64,000 nt of DNA from Molossus alvarezi (taxonomy: Eukaryota > Chordata > Mammalia > Chiroptera > Molossidae): assembly GCA_037176705.1 (NCBI GenBank), contig CM073896.1, positions 22,022,708-22,086,707 on the forward strand. Direction: 5' to 3'. The position numbers and the translations under genes were made by a program. A model generated the notes under the pieces. The model did no database searches and had not been told where the DNA came from. It saw nothing but the letters and a program-made list of their open reading frames with translations. This document shows positions 1-9,960 of this stretch, piece by piece (the stretch's first letter is position 1; every line of letters starts with the position of its first letter).

Positions 1-187
1 TTTTTTAAGGAAGAATTAATAAATACTGAATGTATATTTATTTCCAAAGCTCGTGCTCTCTGTCTCTCCCTCTCTCTTTACTTCATTGAAGTAAATAGAG
101 GTAAAGAAATAATCCAAGGGGTCATAAAAAATGGCCCAAATGCAATAGGCAGAGATGCATGATACAAAAGTGTGTAGAAAAATAAGT

Positions 188-401
188 CCGGCTGGTGTGG
201 CTCAGTGCTTGAGCATCAACCCGTGCACCAAGAGGTCACCAGTTCAATTCCTGGTCAGGACACATGCCCAGGTTGTGGGCCAAATCCCCAGTGGGGGGCA
301 TGCAGGAGGTGGCCAATCAATGTTCTCTCTCATCGATGTTTCTATCTCTCTCTCCCTCTCACTTCTTCTCTCTTCAAAGTATCAATAAAGAAAAAAAAAT
401 T
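188..401 (+). mobile_element. Ves-type tRNA-derived SINE
   Basis: Bat Ves SINE. The head reads like a tRNA with an A-box-like TGTGGCTCAGTG and a degenerate B-box (AGTTCAATTCC), followed by the body motif CAGTGGGGGGCATGCAGGAGG, a CT-rich tract and AATAAAG plus an A-run. It is flanked by a 23-bp target-site duplication with one mismatch (165-187 and 402-424), which fixes both ends and shows insertion by the L1 machinery. Confidence 0.93.
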
Positions 402-1538
402 CAAAAGTGTGTAGAGAAATAAGTTGAATAAAGGCATTGCTTTAGGGATCCGAAACACTTTATAGAATGAGAGGGACACCTGCTGACTGTATAGCAATCT
501 GCCTTATCTTTTAGCTCTTTCTATCTTCCAACTTCCCTCCCCATGAAAAGGAATGCAGACTCTTTAGAAAATTAAATGTTACACCTTCAGTATAGTTTTC
601 ATACATAGCATTTGAGCATTAAGAATAATGCCTTAGTGAGCCATTGTATGCTGTAAGAGCAATAAATGTTGCGAACTTGACTCAGAGGGGAAAAGGCTCT
701 TCAGAGAAACTTTAAAACTTTCTAAGTTCAGAACCTATTTTTTCGATGTTTAAACGGGAATAAAATCCCAGAGGAAAGAAACCAAAATAAATAAATCAAT
801 GAGAAGGTGGAAAAAAATAGTGGACCAGCTTTAAGATGGAACAAGGAGCTTGGCAATTTGATCAGTTCGGTTTACTGAGCATACACAATGCCAAATATGA
901 ACAAACGCAGCAGGTTAAGGACAGCAAACTTCAAGCTATTTGACAAAAGATGCCAGCAGAGGAATGTTTATTATAAAGTGAATGGAGCTGTAATTTAAAG
1001 GTATTTCATATCTGTGGTCTCCTTCCAGGGCCTCAGTCGGGGCTCTATCAATGTGTTTATATGATCATATATCTTGAAAATTTGCAAAAGTAAATTACTT
1101 TAATCAAAGATAGTTAAGATCACTGTCTCTTCTTTCCAATGTGTTCTTGGTCACAGGCTTCTTCCTGTCAAGTCAGGCAACTTTGGAGTGGCCTCAGTCC
1201 TTACTGGGATCTAGGTAGGTGAATGCTGAGTTGCATACTTTTTATTTTAGAGGGAGAGTATCTATGATTTTCAGTTGCATCTTTGTAGGGTAATTATTTT
1301 ATATTTAGTCTCGTTGCTAAATACTCACTACCTGTTGTATCAACTCAATTTTGTATCCACTTTTTTGTTTGTAATTATATTTTATTTTGTTTAAAAAGTG
1401 TCCCCAGAATTGTATAAGCTTATTGATCCACACAACCCTGGATTAAACACAATTTCTGAAATAGTAAAGTTGATAACTGACTTGGAAGCAAAGAACAGAT
1501 CCCAAGAAAGCAATAGTGTATAAAAACTGACACAATGT
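402..1538. other. Single-copy AT-rich DNA, nothing recognised
   Basis: Read on both strands. There is no long open frame, no recognisable repeat, and no splice-flanked coding stretch that I can defend. Confidence 0.5.
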
Positions 1539-1753
1539 GCCCTGTAAATGTGGCTCAGTTTTTGAGCATAGACCCATCAACTAAGAGGTCGCAGGTTCGA
1601 TTCCCAGTTAGGGCACATGCCCAGGTTGTGAGCCAAATCCCCAGTGGGGGGCGTGCAGGAGGCGTCCAACTGATGTTCTCTCTCATCAATATTTCTGTCT
1701 CTCTCTCCCTCTCCCTTCCTCTCTTTAAAATCAATAAAGAAAAAAATTTTTAA
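1539..1753 (+). mobile_element. Ves-type SINE
   Basis: Complete head-to-tail Ves copy: GCCCTG start, B-box GGTTCGATTCC well preserved, CCCAGTGGGGGGCGTGCAGG body, CT-rich tract, AATAAAG and A-run. The flanks are only loosely similar, so the target-site duplication is decayed. The antisense frame across it is a SINE shadow, not a gene. Confidence 0.92.
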
Positions 1754-2129
1754 ATGATACAACATGAAAGTATTAATAATTCTGGGTTGGAAATAAAGAG
1801 ACCTAACTTTTTGTTCCAGACTGTATAATTGGCATAATTTAATATAATAGGCATAATGATTTAATCTCTTTAGACTTTAATTGTATTATCTATAAAAGTA
1901 AAAACTTAAATCTAGTTTATAATTCCCTAACACCAATCCTTGAGTATTTATTTAAAATTAAGTTTTTAGAAACTTTTCATTCACTCACACATGACTAGAA
2001 TGTTCCTTGAACATTTGCCACATGTCAGCAGCTGCTAGCGCCAGGGATGCATGGGCTTCTCCTCCCTGCAGCTGAGCACCTACTTGTTGTTGCTGTTATT
2101 ATTGTTTGCTATTGTACTTTTTAAATTAA
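1754..2129. other. AT-rich DNA with possible MIR traces
   Basis: Around 1785-1910 there is a pattern like a decayed sense MIR (CTAACTTTTTGTTCCAGACT and, after an AT-rich insertion, TTTAATCTCTTTAGAC and TTGTATTATCTATAAAA). Around 1975-2050 there is a CATTCACTCACACATG and CACATGTCAGCAGCTG pattern as in old SINE or LINE tails. Both are too diverged to call firmly. Confidence 0.35.
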
Positions 2130-2524
2130 AATTTTGGGGTGACATGGATTAATAAAATCATACAGGTTTCAATCATAGAATTCTGTGATATATCATCTGT
2201 ATATTACATTTTGTATTTACCACCCAAAATCAAATCTTCTGTCTCCATACATTTAATCCCTTATATCCTTTACTGGTCCCCACCCCCCATTTTCCTCTGA
2301 TAACCAACATACTGTTATTTTTGTCTATGAGTTTTTGTTTGCTTGTTTATCTTGCTTGTTCACTTGTAGCTTTTAGTTTTATATCCCGTATAAGTAAAAT
2401 CATATGGTTCTTAACTTTTTCTGTCTGACTTCCTTCACTTAGTATGATATTCTCAAGATTCATCCATGTGGTCACATATGGCAGTATTTCATCTTTTCTT
2501 ATGGCTGATATGTTCCATTGTATA
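2130..2524 (-). mobile_element. Old L1 3' end, antisense
   Basis: Reads as the reverse complement of an L1 3' end: TTTTGGGGTGACATGG near the tail, then the characteristic tract with CATATGGTTCTTAAC, CACTTAGTATGATATTCTC, CATCCATGTGGTCACATATGG and TATGGCTGATATGTTCCATTG. The mariner MITE lies immediately to its right. No coding capacity remains. Confidence 0.8.
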
Positions 2525-2526
2525 TA

Positions 2527-2654
2527 CAGGGTTTGGCAAAAGTAGGTTTACAGTTGTTCATAAGGCAAATAATACAATAATTAATAAATAATAATACAAG
2601 ATTTAACTGTTTTGTATACTCACAACTGCATAAACCTTATTTTGCCCACCCCTG
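2527..2654. mobile_element. Mariner-type MITE (non-autonomous DNA transposon)
   Basis: A 128-bp element bounded by TA on both sides (2525-2526 and 2655-2656). It has terminal inverted repeats of about 30 bp: the left end starts CAGGGTTTGGCAAAAGTAGG, and the right end read backwards starts CAGGGGTGGGCAAAATAAGG. The middle is very AT-rich and codes for nothing. TA target, length and inverted ends together fit a deletion derivative of a Tc1/mariner transposon that relied on a transposase made elsewhere. Confidence 0.85.
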
Positions 2655-2656
2655 TA

Positions 2657-2786
2657 TTATCCCACAGGTGAGTGAAATCATATGGTTCTTAATTGTTTCT
2701 GATGAACTTATTTCACTTAGCATGATAATCTCAACATCCATTCATGTTGTCACAAGTGTCAGCATTTTATCTTTTCTGATGGTTTA
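2657..2786 (-). mobile_element. Second old L1 3' segment, antisense
   Basis: Repeats the same L1 stretch already present at 2389-2505 (ATCATATGGTTCTTAA, CACTTAGCATGATAATCTC, TTCATGTTGTCACA), so two L1 tails or an internal duplication lie side by side. It breaks off at 2786 and resumes at 3271 with TAGTATTCCATTGTACATATG. Confidence 0.7.
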
Positions 2787-3270
2787 TCTTGGTTTTGTTC
2801 TTTGTGATGCAGTGATTAAGTCTTTGTTCTATGGCCAGTTTATTTTGATGACTAAGTTTAATGCCTATTATAGCTTTAAAATGTAATTTTCCACAAAAGA
2901 GCAAATCTAAAAAAGAAATTTGCATGATTAGGTAAACTTATGAAGCTATGACTTTGGATTTTCAATTCATTTACCGACTATGCAAATATTTGTTGTTGTT
3001 GTTTTTTTTTATCCTCACCCGATGACATTTTTCCATTTTTTGTTCAATAGAGTGGGAGGGAGAGAGAGAGAAAACATCTACATGAAAGGAACACATTGAA
3101 TGATTGCCTCCCACACGACCCAACCAGGGCCTGGGATAAACAGCAACCAAGGTACGTGCCCTTATCAGGAACTGAACCCAGGTCTCTCTGGACCGCAGGC
3201 CAATGCTCTAACCTTTGAGCCAAACCAGCCAGGGCTTAACCAAATGTTTTTTTTATTAAAAATTTCCTAG
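2787..3270 (+). repeat. Copy A of a 230-bp duplicated segment, split by a SINE
   Basis: 2787-2991 plus 3240-3270 match 4157-4380 at roughly 93% by eye, in the same orientation. Copy A sits inside an L1 tail whose two halves resume at 2786 and 3271. It does not resemble any repeat family I know. Confidence 0.8.
2993..3239 (-). mobile_element. Ves-type SINE, second subtype, antisense
   Basis: Reverse complement of the subtype with a CTCGGGTGAGGAT-like tail block (here ATCCTCACCCGATGAC). The head is visible as GCAGGCCAATGCTCTAACC and CCAAACCAGCCAGGGC. CAAATATTTG on the left and CAAATGTTTT on the right are the target-site copies. Copy B of the flanking duplication (4352-4362) has the site only once, confirming the insertion boundaries. 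Confidence 0.92.
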
Positions 3271-3713
3271 TAGTATTCCATTGTACATATGAACCACATC
3301 TTTTTCATCCAATCCTCAACTGAGAGAGTCTTCAGTTGTTTTCATGTCTTTGGCACCATGAATAATACTGCAAGATGGAGGAACCTACTTTATGTTTTGT
3401 TCTGTTTGTCTGATGGTTTTCTTTGGGGGGTGGTGAGACATTAAGCAAATAATGAGGGGCATGCACATTGTGTTTAAATATTATAAAGATAAGGTAGAAA
3501 GAGCCACAGGAGAGTATAATAATTAACTTCTGAAGAAGAACAGATAAGGCATCTGTAGAAAGTCTCATTTAAGCTGAGATGTAGATGACCTGGAAAAAAA
3601 TAATGATAATGAGAGATTAAAGGAAGAAGCTGGGAGCTTTGCAGGCAAGTAGAGAAATGTCAACCACATTCTGAAGTCAGAGGAAACACAGCTCATGAGA
3701 GCAGTGGCCTCCA
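3271..3713. other. L1 remnant (3271-3360) then unrecognised DNA
   Basis: The first 90 bases are antisense L1 (TAGTATTCCATTGTACATATG and AATAATACTGCAAGATGG). From 3360 to 3713 I recognise nothing; a short antisense open frame here has no family resemblance. Confidence 0.5.
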
Positions 3714-3916
3714 ATTTTTTTTCATCACTGATTTTTTTAGAGCGAGAGGAAGGGAGAGGGAGAAAGAAATAGAGACATTGATGAGAGAAAACATTGATTG
3801 GCTGCCTCTGCATGCCCCCACTTGGGATCTGGCCCACAACCTGGGCACGTGCCCTGACCAGGAATCTAACTGGGACCTCTTGGTGCATGGGTTGATGTTC
3901 AACCACTGGCTGGGTA
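3714..3916 (-). mobile_element. Ves-type SINE, antisense
   Basis: Reverse-complement Ves: T-run tail, GA-rich tract, body motif GCATGCCCCCACTTGGGATC, B-box region reading GGAATCTAACTGGGACCTC, and head ending AACCACTGGCTGGG. The two overlapping antisense frames here are translations of the SINE. Confidence 0.9.
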
Positions 3917-4156
3917 ATTTTATTTTGATTGTGTACAACAATTTATAGTAAAAAAAAAAAAAAATTGATCACTACAATATTTGTTTATTTATTTACTTAT
4001 TTATAAATACTTTGCCTACACTTGTATTTATATTGTGTATATGATACAAAAATATAAATGTTTAAATATTGCATGAATAGTACAGAAACTTTGCCACTCT
4101 TACAAAAATATATTATTGTTAGTTGTGACTAACTTGTGCATTTTTATTTTTTAAAA
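3917..4156. other. AT-rich DNA, nothing recognised
   Basis: Starts with an A-run at 3950 and is strongly AT-rich. No repeat family recognised. Confidence 0.45.
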
Positions 4157-4380
4157 TCTTGGTTTTGTTCTTTGTGATGCAGTGATTAAGACTTTGTTCT
4201 ATGGCCAGTTTATTTTGATGACTAATTTTAATGGCTATTATAGCTTTAAAATGTAATTGTCCACAAAAGTACAAATCTAAAATAGAAAATTGCATGATTA
4301 GGTAAACTTATGAAGCTATGACTTTGGATTTTCAGTCCATTTACCAAGTAAGCAAATGTTTTTATTAAGAATTTCTTAGC
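4157..4380 (+). repeat. Copy B of the 230-bp duplicated segment
   Basis: Same sequence as 2787-2991 joined to 3240-3270, but without the SINE, so it is the empty-site form. It lies 1.37 kb downstream in direct orientation. Confidence 0.8.
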
Positions 4381-4470
4381 AAATTATAATTTCCTGGCAT
4401 CAATTAGCTGTCTGGCAGGCTAATAAGAGTGTCTTGTATTTTTAACAAATGAATCTAAAATCCACATAAA

Positions 4471-4684
4471 AATTTTTTTAACTGATGTTAGAGAGAAGTG
4501 AAGGGGAAGAGAGAGAGAGAAACATTGATATATGAGAATCATCAATCTGGCCGCCTCTCCTACACATCATGATCGGGGATCATTGAACCCACAACTTAGG
4601 TATGTGGCCAGACTGGGAATCAAAGCAGCAATCTTTTGGTGCAGAGGACAATGTCCCAACCAACTGAATTACACCGGCCAGTGC
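4471..4684 (-). mobile_element. Ves-type SINE, antisense, diverged
   Basis: GA-rich tract, then CTGGCCGCCTCTCCTACAC body and the head CCAACCAACTGAATTACACC reading backwards. The flanks TCCACATAAAAATT and TCCACAGAAATTC look like a target-site duplication. Confidence 0.85.
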
Positions 4685-4718
4685 TCCACAGAAATTCTTA
4701 TTTAAAAATTCTAAGAGA

Positions 4719-6095
4719 GACTTCCAGTCCAGATAGGGTGTAGGTAAACATGGTCTCGCCTAGTCCCACAACCACATCAAAATTACAACACAACCATCCT
4801 TCAGAACCACCTGACACTGAGCTGAATGGAAGTCTTACAACTACGAAATTAAAGAAGCAGCCACCTGGAGACTGTTAGAAAGGGCAGACGGGCTGGTTCC
4901 ACACCCACGTGTGACAGATAAAAATCAGGAGGACACCTTGGCTGGGAAGGTCCTCCCTGAGGAGTGAGGGGTCCTATCTGTGATTGTCCCACAGCAGGTC
5001 GCCAGCTCAAGTTTCCAGTGCCAGGAAGAGAAGTCCCCGTACCTTCTGGCTATAAAACTAGCGAGAACTGAGGCTGAGGAAGGTTGAGGAGGCTGAGGCT
5101 TCTGGAGTCCCAGGCAACTCCTCTTACAGGACCTGCACACAGACTTACTTGGATTTGCTCCCTCTGAGCTCATAGGGGAGGCGATGGGATGAGGGCTGGA
5201 GGGGCATCTTTCTCCTGGACAGAGGTTCTGGCAGATACCATTGTCCCTTTGGTGAGCCCTTCCCCTGGGCAGCAGATGGGCACCATATCTGGGACTCCAT
5301 AAACCTGTCTTACCCTGTTTGCCCCACCCTGGTGATTCCCTGAGGCCCTGTCCCACCCAACTTTCAGGTCCACCCAAGTTGCTTCCAATGGCTTTACCAT
5401 AGGATTGGCCTGTCTTGGATCCTGCTTCAGTTTCCTAAAATCTCTCAAACAAGCAGCATCTGGTCTCAGCAAGCCCCATACCTCTTGTTAAGTGGCCCCA
5501 GGCCTGGCACTAGAAGCAGCCAGCCTTGGTTCACAACTTGGCTTTTCCTGGACACCTCCAAGCCCAGCACAAGAAGCAGCCATCAGCAGATCACTTTGTA
5601 GGTCATGACAGGTGGCGGCGGATAGAACACAGGCAGTGGCTGACCTTGCCCCAGAGCCAGCACAACAGTGGACAGCTTTAGACCACATCAAAACACCACC
5701 ACCCAACCACCTCCACAAGTGACACATTCCTTGAGTGGGCACAGTGGGAACCAGAGCCCTGATGAAGTAAGTCTTGCTATATGTGGTGGGCTTCTACACA
5801 GCTGACCCTCCAAGGTAGTCAGAGGCCAGTGGCCAGTGGGCACAGCCAGTCCTTGCAGCTGATCAACCTGAGTAAATTCCTCCCATTGATGTGCCAGCAG
5901 CAATCAAGACTCAATTACAACAGAAGAGTAGACAGTCCACACTAGGGGTGCACCTCGCGGGCCCAAGTGGAGAGATCAGAGAGGCTGTGCCACTGGACCC
6001 TACAGGACACTTACAACAATAGACCACCCTACGAAGCCTAGGAAACATAGCAACTCTACCTAATACATAGAAACAATCACAGGGAAGCAGCCAAA
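4719..6095 (+). promoter_or_regulatory. L1-type 5' untranslated/promoter region of the half-L1
   Basis: About 1.4 kb, clearly more GC-rich than the surroundings. It starts with a GACTTCC motif that is also at the start of the 5.8-kb L1 (25285, CGGGACTTCC). In L1 families this region holds the internal promoter; that role is inferred from position. Several antisense open frames here (one of 150 codons, 4925-5377) are probably composition artefacts. Confidence 0.65.
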
Positions 6096-6972
6096 ATGAG
6101 GAGACAAAGAAACATGTCCCAAATGAAAGAAAAGAACAAAACTCCAGAAAAAGAATTAAACAAAATGGAGATAAGCAATCAATCAGATGCAGAGTTCAAA
6201 ACACAGGTTACAAGGTAGCTCAAGGAACTTGGTGAGACATTCAAGGAACTTAGTGAGAACATCACCAACATAAAAAAAAGGACCCGTCAGAAATAAAAGA
6301 TGCACTGACTGAAATAAAAAATAAATGACAGGGAATCAATAGTAGAGTAAGTAAAGCCAAGAAGCAAACCATCGATTTGGATTATAGTGAAGAAAAAACA
6401 CCCAATCAGAACAGAAAAAAAAAAAAATCCAAAAAAATGAGGATAGTGTAAGGAGCCTGTGGGACAACTTCAAGCATGCCAACATTCACATCATAGGGGT
6501 GCCAGAAGGAGAAGAAAGAGAGCAAGAAATTGAAAACCTATTTGAAACGATAATGACAGAAAACTTCCCTAACTTGGTGAAGGAAACAGACATACAAGTC
6601 CAGGAAGCACAGAGAGTCCCAAACAAGTTGAACCCAAAGAGGTCCACACCAAGACACATCATCATCAAAATGCCAAAGGTTAAATACAGAGAGAATCTTA
6701 AAAGCAGCAAGAGGAAAGCAGTTAGTTACCTACAAAGGAGCTCTCATGAGACTGTCAGCTGATTTCTCAAAAGAAACTTTGCAGGGCAGAAAGGAGTGGC
6801 AAGAGATATTCAAGGTGATGAAAAGCAAGGACCTACAACCAAGATTACTGTATCCTGCAAGGCTATCATTTAGAATTGATGGGCATATCAAGAGTTTCCC
6901 AGGCAAGAAAAAGCTAAAGGAGTTCATTACCACCAAACCAGTAATATATGAAATGTGAAGGGTCTTCTTGAA
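6096..6972 (+). pseudogene. Decayed L1 ORF1 of the half-L1
   Basis: L1 ORF1 encodes a trimeric RNA-binding chaperone that coats element RNA. The ATG at 6096 opens with MRRQRNMSQMKEK, the usual mammalian ORF1 beginning. A TAG at 6216 (codon 41) stops it. The rest is still recognisable in shifted frames: an amphipathic charged coiled-coil region to about 6440, then the RNA-recognition domain with IIGVPEGEE, IMTENFPNLVKET and HIIIKMPKVK (6490-6700), then after a frameshift near 6745 the C-terminal domain with RLSADFSKETLQGRKEW and FKVMKSKDLQPRLLYPARL, ending YEM at 6958. The copy cannot make an intact protein, so it is an inactive fossil of an element that once could. Confidence 0.85.
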
Positions 6973-7405
6973 GGAGAAGAAGAACAAAATTATGAACAAT
7001 AAAATGGCAATTAATACATATCTAGCAACAACTGAATCCACAAACAAAATGAGCAAGCAGAGTAGAAACAGACTCATAGATACAGAGAACCTTTTTTTGC
7101 TTGCCAGATGGGTTGGGGCTGGGGAATGGGTGAAATAGATGAAGGAATTAAGAAGTACAAATTGGTTGTTAGACTTATGAACCTGGAAAGGAAAGGGGGG
7201 AGGAAAGGTAGGATGAGATACACCAAAGAACTTCTATGCATATATGCATAACCAATGGATACCGACCATAGTGTGGGGAAGGCAGGAGCTGGGTGGGATT
7301 GGGGAGGCGGGAGTCAATGGGGAAGAAAAAGAGAGAACATCCGCAATACAGTAAAAAATAAAGATGAGTAAATAAATTAATAAATAAAATAAAAATTCTA
7401 AGAGA

Positions 7406-8035
7406 TAGAAAACTTTGTTTCCATAGTCATAAAGTGTGCACATCAGAACATCGGTAAGTGATGCAGTCATATAACTGTCAGCATCTTCATCATAATGGTG
7501 AGAAAACTTCCAAATATTTGTCTTCAAAGAGTTCTATCCATGACAAGAATTTCTTTAAAAACAAGTATCATTAGTTGTTTTGCTCATTAAAACATCACAG
7601 ACACCTCAAACAGATTAAACATTTTTAGTTGTAAAAAATAACTAGTAGGTTTGAAATTAAAGAATGCCATTTGACATAAAAAAGTAGCACATTTTTGAAA
7701 AAGGAAAGCTTAGGAATTCATATTTAAGTACAATAATTTTTCTAAGGATTTTGCCTTAACTAGCCAAACCTTGGATGTGAGAAATTGTATTAGTCACTGC
7801 CCATCCTACTTGCAAAGACTGTAAACATCCTATTCTATGTAGCAGTGTTTTTAAAGAACCTCAGTAAAACCCTAGTCAAAGAGTAAACCTATTTTTCAAA
7901 GAAAGTCTGTGTTGCAGGAGCTGCAGAGCTTTGGGAGACTCTGAAAGAGTGAATCTGTGTAGCAGCCCAGTTTGCAGACACCTCCTCTGTCCTAGCAGGC
8001 TCCTCTGCTCTCTGCGAGGACCCTCTGACAGAGGC
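7406..8035. other. Single-copy DNA, nothing recognised
   Basis: Moderately AT-rich. No repeat or coding signal that I can defend. Confidence 0.45.
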
Positions 8036-8275
8036 ACCAAGGATCTAATCAACAAAAACCGAACTAACAGGCAAAGTAGAGACAGACTGTAGCTAGAAAG
8101 CAGGCAGATGGCTCGAGGGGGTGGGGTGTGTGGGTGAAAGGATTGTGCAAAAAAAAAGGGGGGGAGAATCATAGACATAGACAAGTGTGGTCATTGTGAG
8201 GGGTTGGGGACATGGAAGAGGGTATGAAGAGATAAATAGTGATAAAAAAATAAAATAAAATAAAGAAAAAGAAAA
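8036..8275 (+). mobile_element. L1 / half-L1 3'UTR fragment
   Basis: GCAAAGTAGAGACAGACTG, then a G-rich tract with GGGTGGGGTGTGTGGGTG and a tail of AAATAAAATAAAATAAAG. This parallels the half-L1 3'UTR around 7050-7380. It is a 5'-truncated copy and codes for nothing. Confidence 0.65.
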
Positions 8276-8669
8276 CAATTTCTAATGAAAATATCAGTGA
8301 AATACCCTTTTATAATATTGTGAATAAATATTAAAATAAATCCTAATATTTTTCCATCACCTCCATGTAATACTATCTTGTGACCCCCAACATCACTCTT
8401 TACATCATTTTGTAGACTATTGCTTGGAGGAACCAGAAGGAAGTCAGGGAGGCGGGACGGCGACAGCAATGGGTGAGAGATGACGCTGATGAGAGTGCTG
8501 AGCCCTGATTGTGCAGAACTTCACAGGGAATGTTAAGGATTATCTCATGAACAATAGGAGCGGCAAATACTTAGGGTGAACATTTTAGGAAGTTAAATTA
8601 CATTTACCAGATTATCATTTATCTTGCAGTTGTATTATTATTAATATTATTATTTAGTGTGAAATATTT
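8276..8669. other. DNA with a small GC-richer patch, nothing recognised
   Basis: Around 8435-8500 it becomes GC-richer with several CpGs (GGCGGGACGGCGACAGC). No gene or repeat recognised. Confidence 0.4.
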
Positions 8670-8925
8670 TGACTGAATTTACGGGGTGACATTTTTTTTC
8701 CAAACCATACAGGTGTCAAGTGTACAACTCAATGAAACATCACCCGCAGGCTGCATGGCGTGCCCATCGCTCCAAGCAAAGGCTCTGTCTGCCTCATTTC
8801 CCTTCCCTTTGCCCAGCTCCTAACCTCCACCCTCCTTTCCCTCTGGCCATCGCCACACAGTTGTCTGTATCTATGAGTTATGTGTACGTGTTTTTGGTTA
8901 ATTCCTTTAAGTCATAGTGGTGGAA
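8670..8925 (-). mobile_element. L1 3'UTR fragment, antisense
   Basis: GGGGTGACATTTTTTTTCC, CAGGTGTCAAGTGTACAACT and the C-rich tract CTTTGCCCAGCTCC are the reverse complement of a mammalian L1 3'UTR. The run GTATCTATGAGTTATGTGTA matches the same block in the antisense copy at 13270-13300. Confidence 0.7.
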
Positions 8926-8939
8926 TTTTCTTCTTCCCT

Positions 8940-9161
8940 GTTTTTTGTTAATCCTTACCTGATGATATTTTTCCATTGATTATTTTTTTAGAGAGAGAGA
9001 GTAGAAAGGAAGGAGGAAGGAAGAGAAAGAGAGAGAGAGAGAGAGATCAATGTGAGAGAGACACATCAATTCTTCCGTGACCCCGACCGAGGTGGGGGAT
9101 GGAACCTGCAACCTTTGGGTCCAAGGGCCAATGCTCTAACCACTGAGCAAAACCAGCCAGC
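8940..9161 (-). mobile_element. Ves-type SINE, second subtype, antisense
   Basis: Tail block CCTTACCTGATGATA, an expanded GA tract, body CCCGACCGAGGTGGGGGATG, and head GCCAATGCTCTAACCACTGA with AAAACCAGCCAGC. Confidence 0.9.
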
Positions 9162-9164
9162 ACA

Positions 9165-9600
9165 GTATTACTTATTTCTTTTATTTTCTAGTGGTAAGAA
9201 CACTTAACATGAGATTTACCCTCCTAAATTTTTTAGTGTACAACACATTGTTGTTGACTATAAGATAATGTTGTACATCAGATCTTTATTCATCTCCATG
9301 ACTGACATTCCATGCCCATTGAGTAGTAACTCCCCATTTCCCCCTCTCAGCCCCTGGCCACCAGCAGCTCAGCTCTGATTCTATGCAGCTGGCTATTTCA
9401 GATTCCTCATGTAAGCAGGACTTGCCTGAGTATTTCCCTTAGCGTATTCCACTTAGCATAACGTCTTCAATGCTCATCCATTTTGTCACATACGGTAGGA
9501 GTTTTTGTCTTTTTAAAGGCTGAATAGTATTTCATTATGAGAATACACCACATTTTTATTATCCATTTTTCTCTTTTGAATGTTTTATTCCATGAAAAGC
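9165..9600 (-). mobile_element. Old L1 3' end, antisense
   Basis: Reads as reverse-complement L1: AACATGAGATTTACCCTCCTAA, CCTCATGTAAGCAGG, CACTTAGCATAACGTCTTC, CTCATCCATTTTGTCACATACGG and GGCTGAATAGTATTTCATT in the usual order. Confidence 0.8.
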
Positions 9601-9718
9601 TGATCAATCTTTTTATTTCTTCCACCTCAATTGTTGTTGCTATTTTATTAAAATGTTAATGGTTTGTGTAATACAAATGTCTGAGAAACACTGGTCTACA
9701 TAAAATGTATGGTCTTTT

Positions 9719-9930
9719 GCCTCACTGGTGTGGCTCAGTGGTTGAGCGTCCACCCGTGCACCAAGAGGCTGCCGGTTTGATTCCTGGTCGGGGCACATGC
9801 CCAGTTTGTGGCCCTGATCCCCATTGGGGGGCATGCAGGAAGCAGCCAATCTATGTTCTCTCTAATTGATGTTTCTATCTCTCTCTCCCTTTCCCTTTCT
9901 CTCTCTTTCTAACATCAATAAAGGAAAAAG
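9719..9930 (+). mobile_element. Ves-type SINE (left arm of an inverted pair)
   Basis: Complete copy with GTGTGGCTCAGTGGTTGAGC head, body and AATAAAGG tail. A perfect 15-bp target-site duplication, AATGTATGGTCTTTT, lies at 9704-9718 and 9931-9945. Confidence 0.95.
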
Positions 9931-9960
9931 AATGTATGGTCTTTTTAGTGTCTATAATTT

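Larger units (their letters stand above)
4704..7405 (+). mobile_element. Half-L1 (HAL1-like) retrotransposon with perfect target-site duplication
   Basis: A complete insertion of about 2.7 kb flanked by the identical 15-mer AAAAATTCTAAGAGA at 4704-4718 and 7391-7405. Order: GC-rich L1-type 5'UTR (4719-6095, starting GAGACTTCC as L1 5' ends do), decayed ORF1 (6096 to about 6972), the first bases of an ORF2 (ATGGCAATTAATACATATCT at 7003), then directly 3'UTR sequence and an A-rich tail. The full-length L1 in this window has the same start ATGGCAATAAATAAGTACAT at 27030 but follows it with 3.8 kb of ORF2. The 3'UTR part from about 7040 matches the L1 tail at 56400-56500. ORF2 is therefore missing as a block, which is the defining structure of HAL1 elements. 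They depend on L1 ORF2 protein supplied in trans. Confidence 0.85.

Noticed and set aside
4925..5377. 150-codon antisense frame as a gene (or an ORF0-like antisense L1 protein)
   Set aside because: It lies in the GC-rich 5'UTR of the half-L1, overlaps other antisense frames, and shows no domain or family signal.
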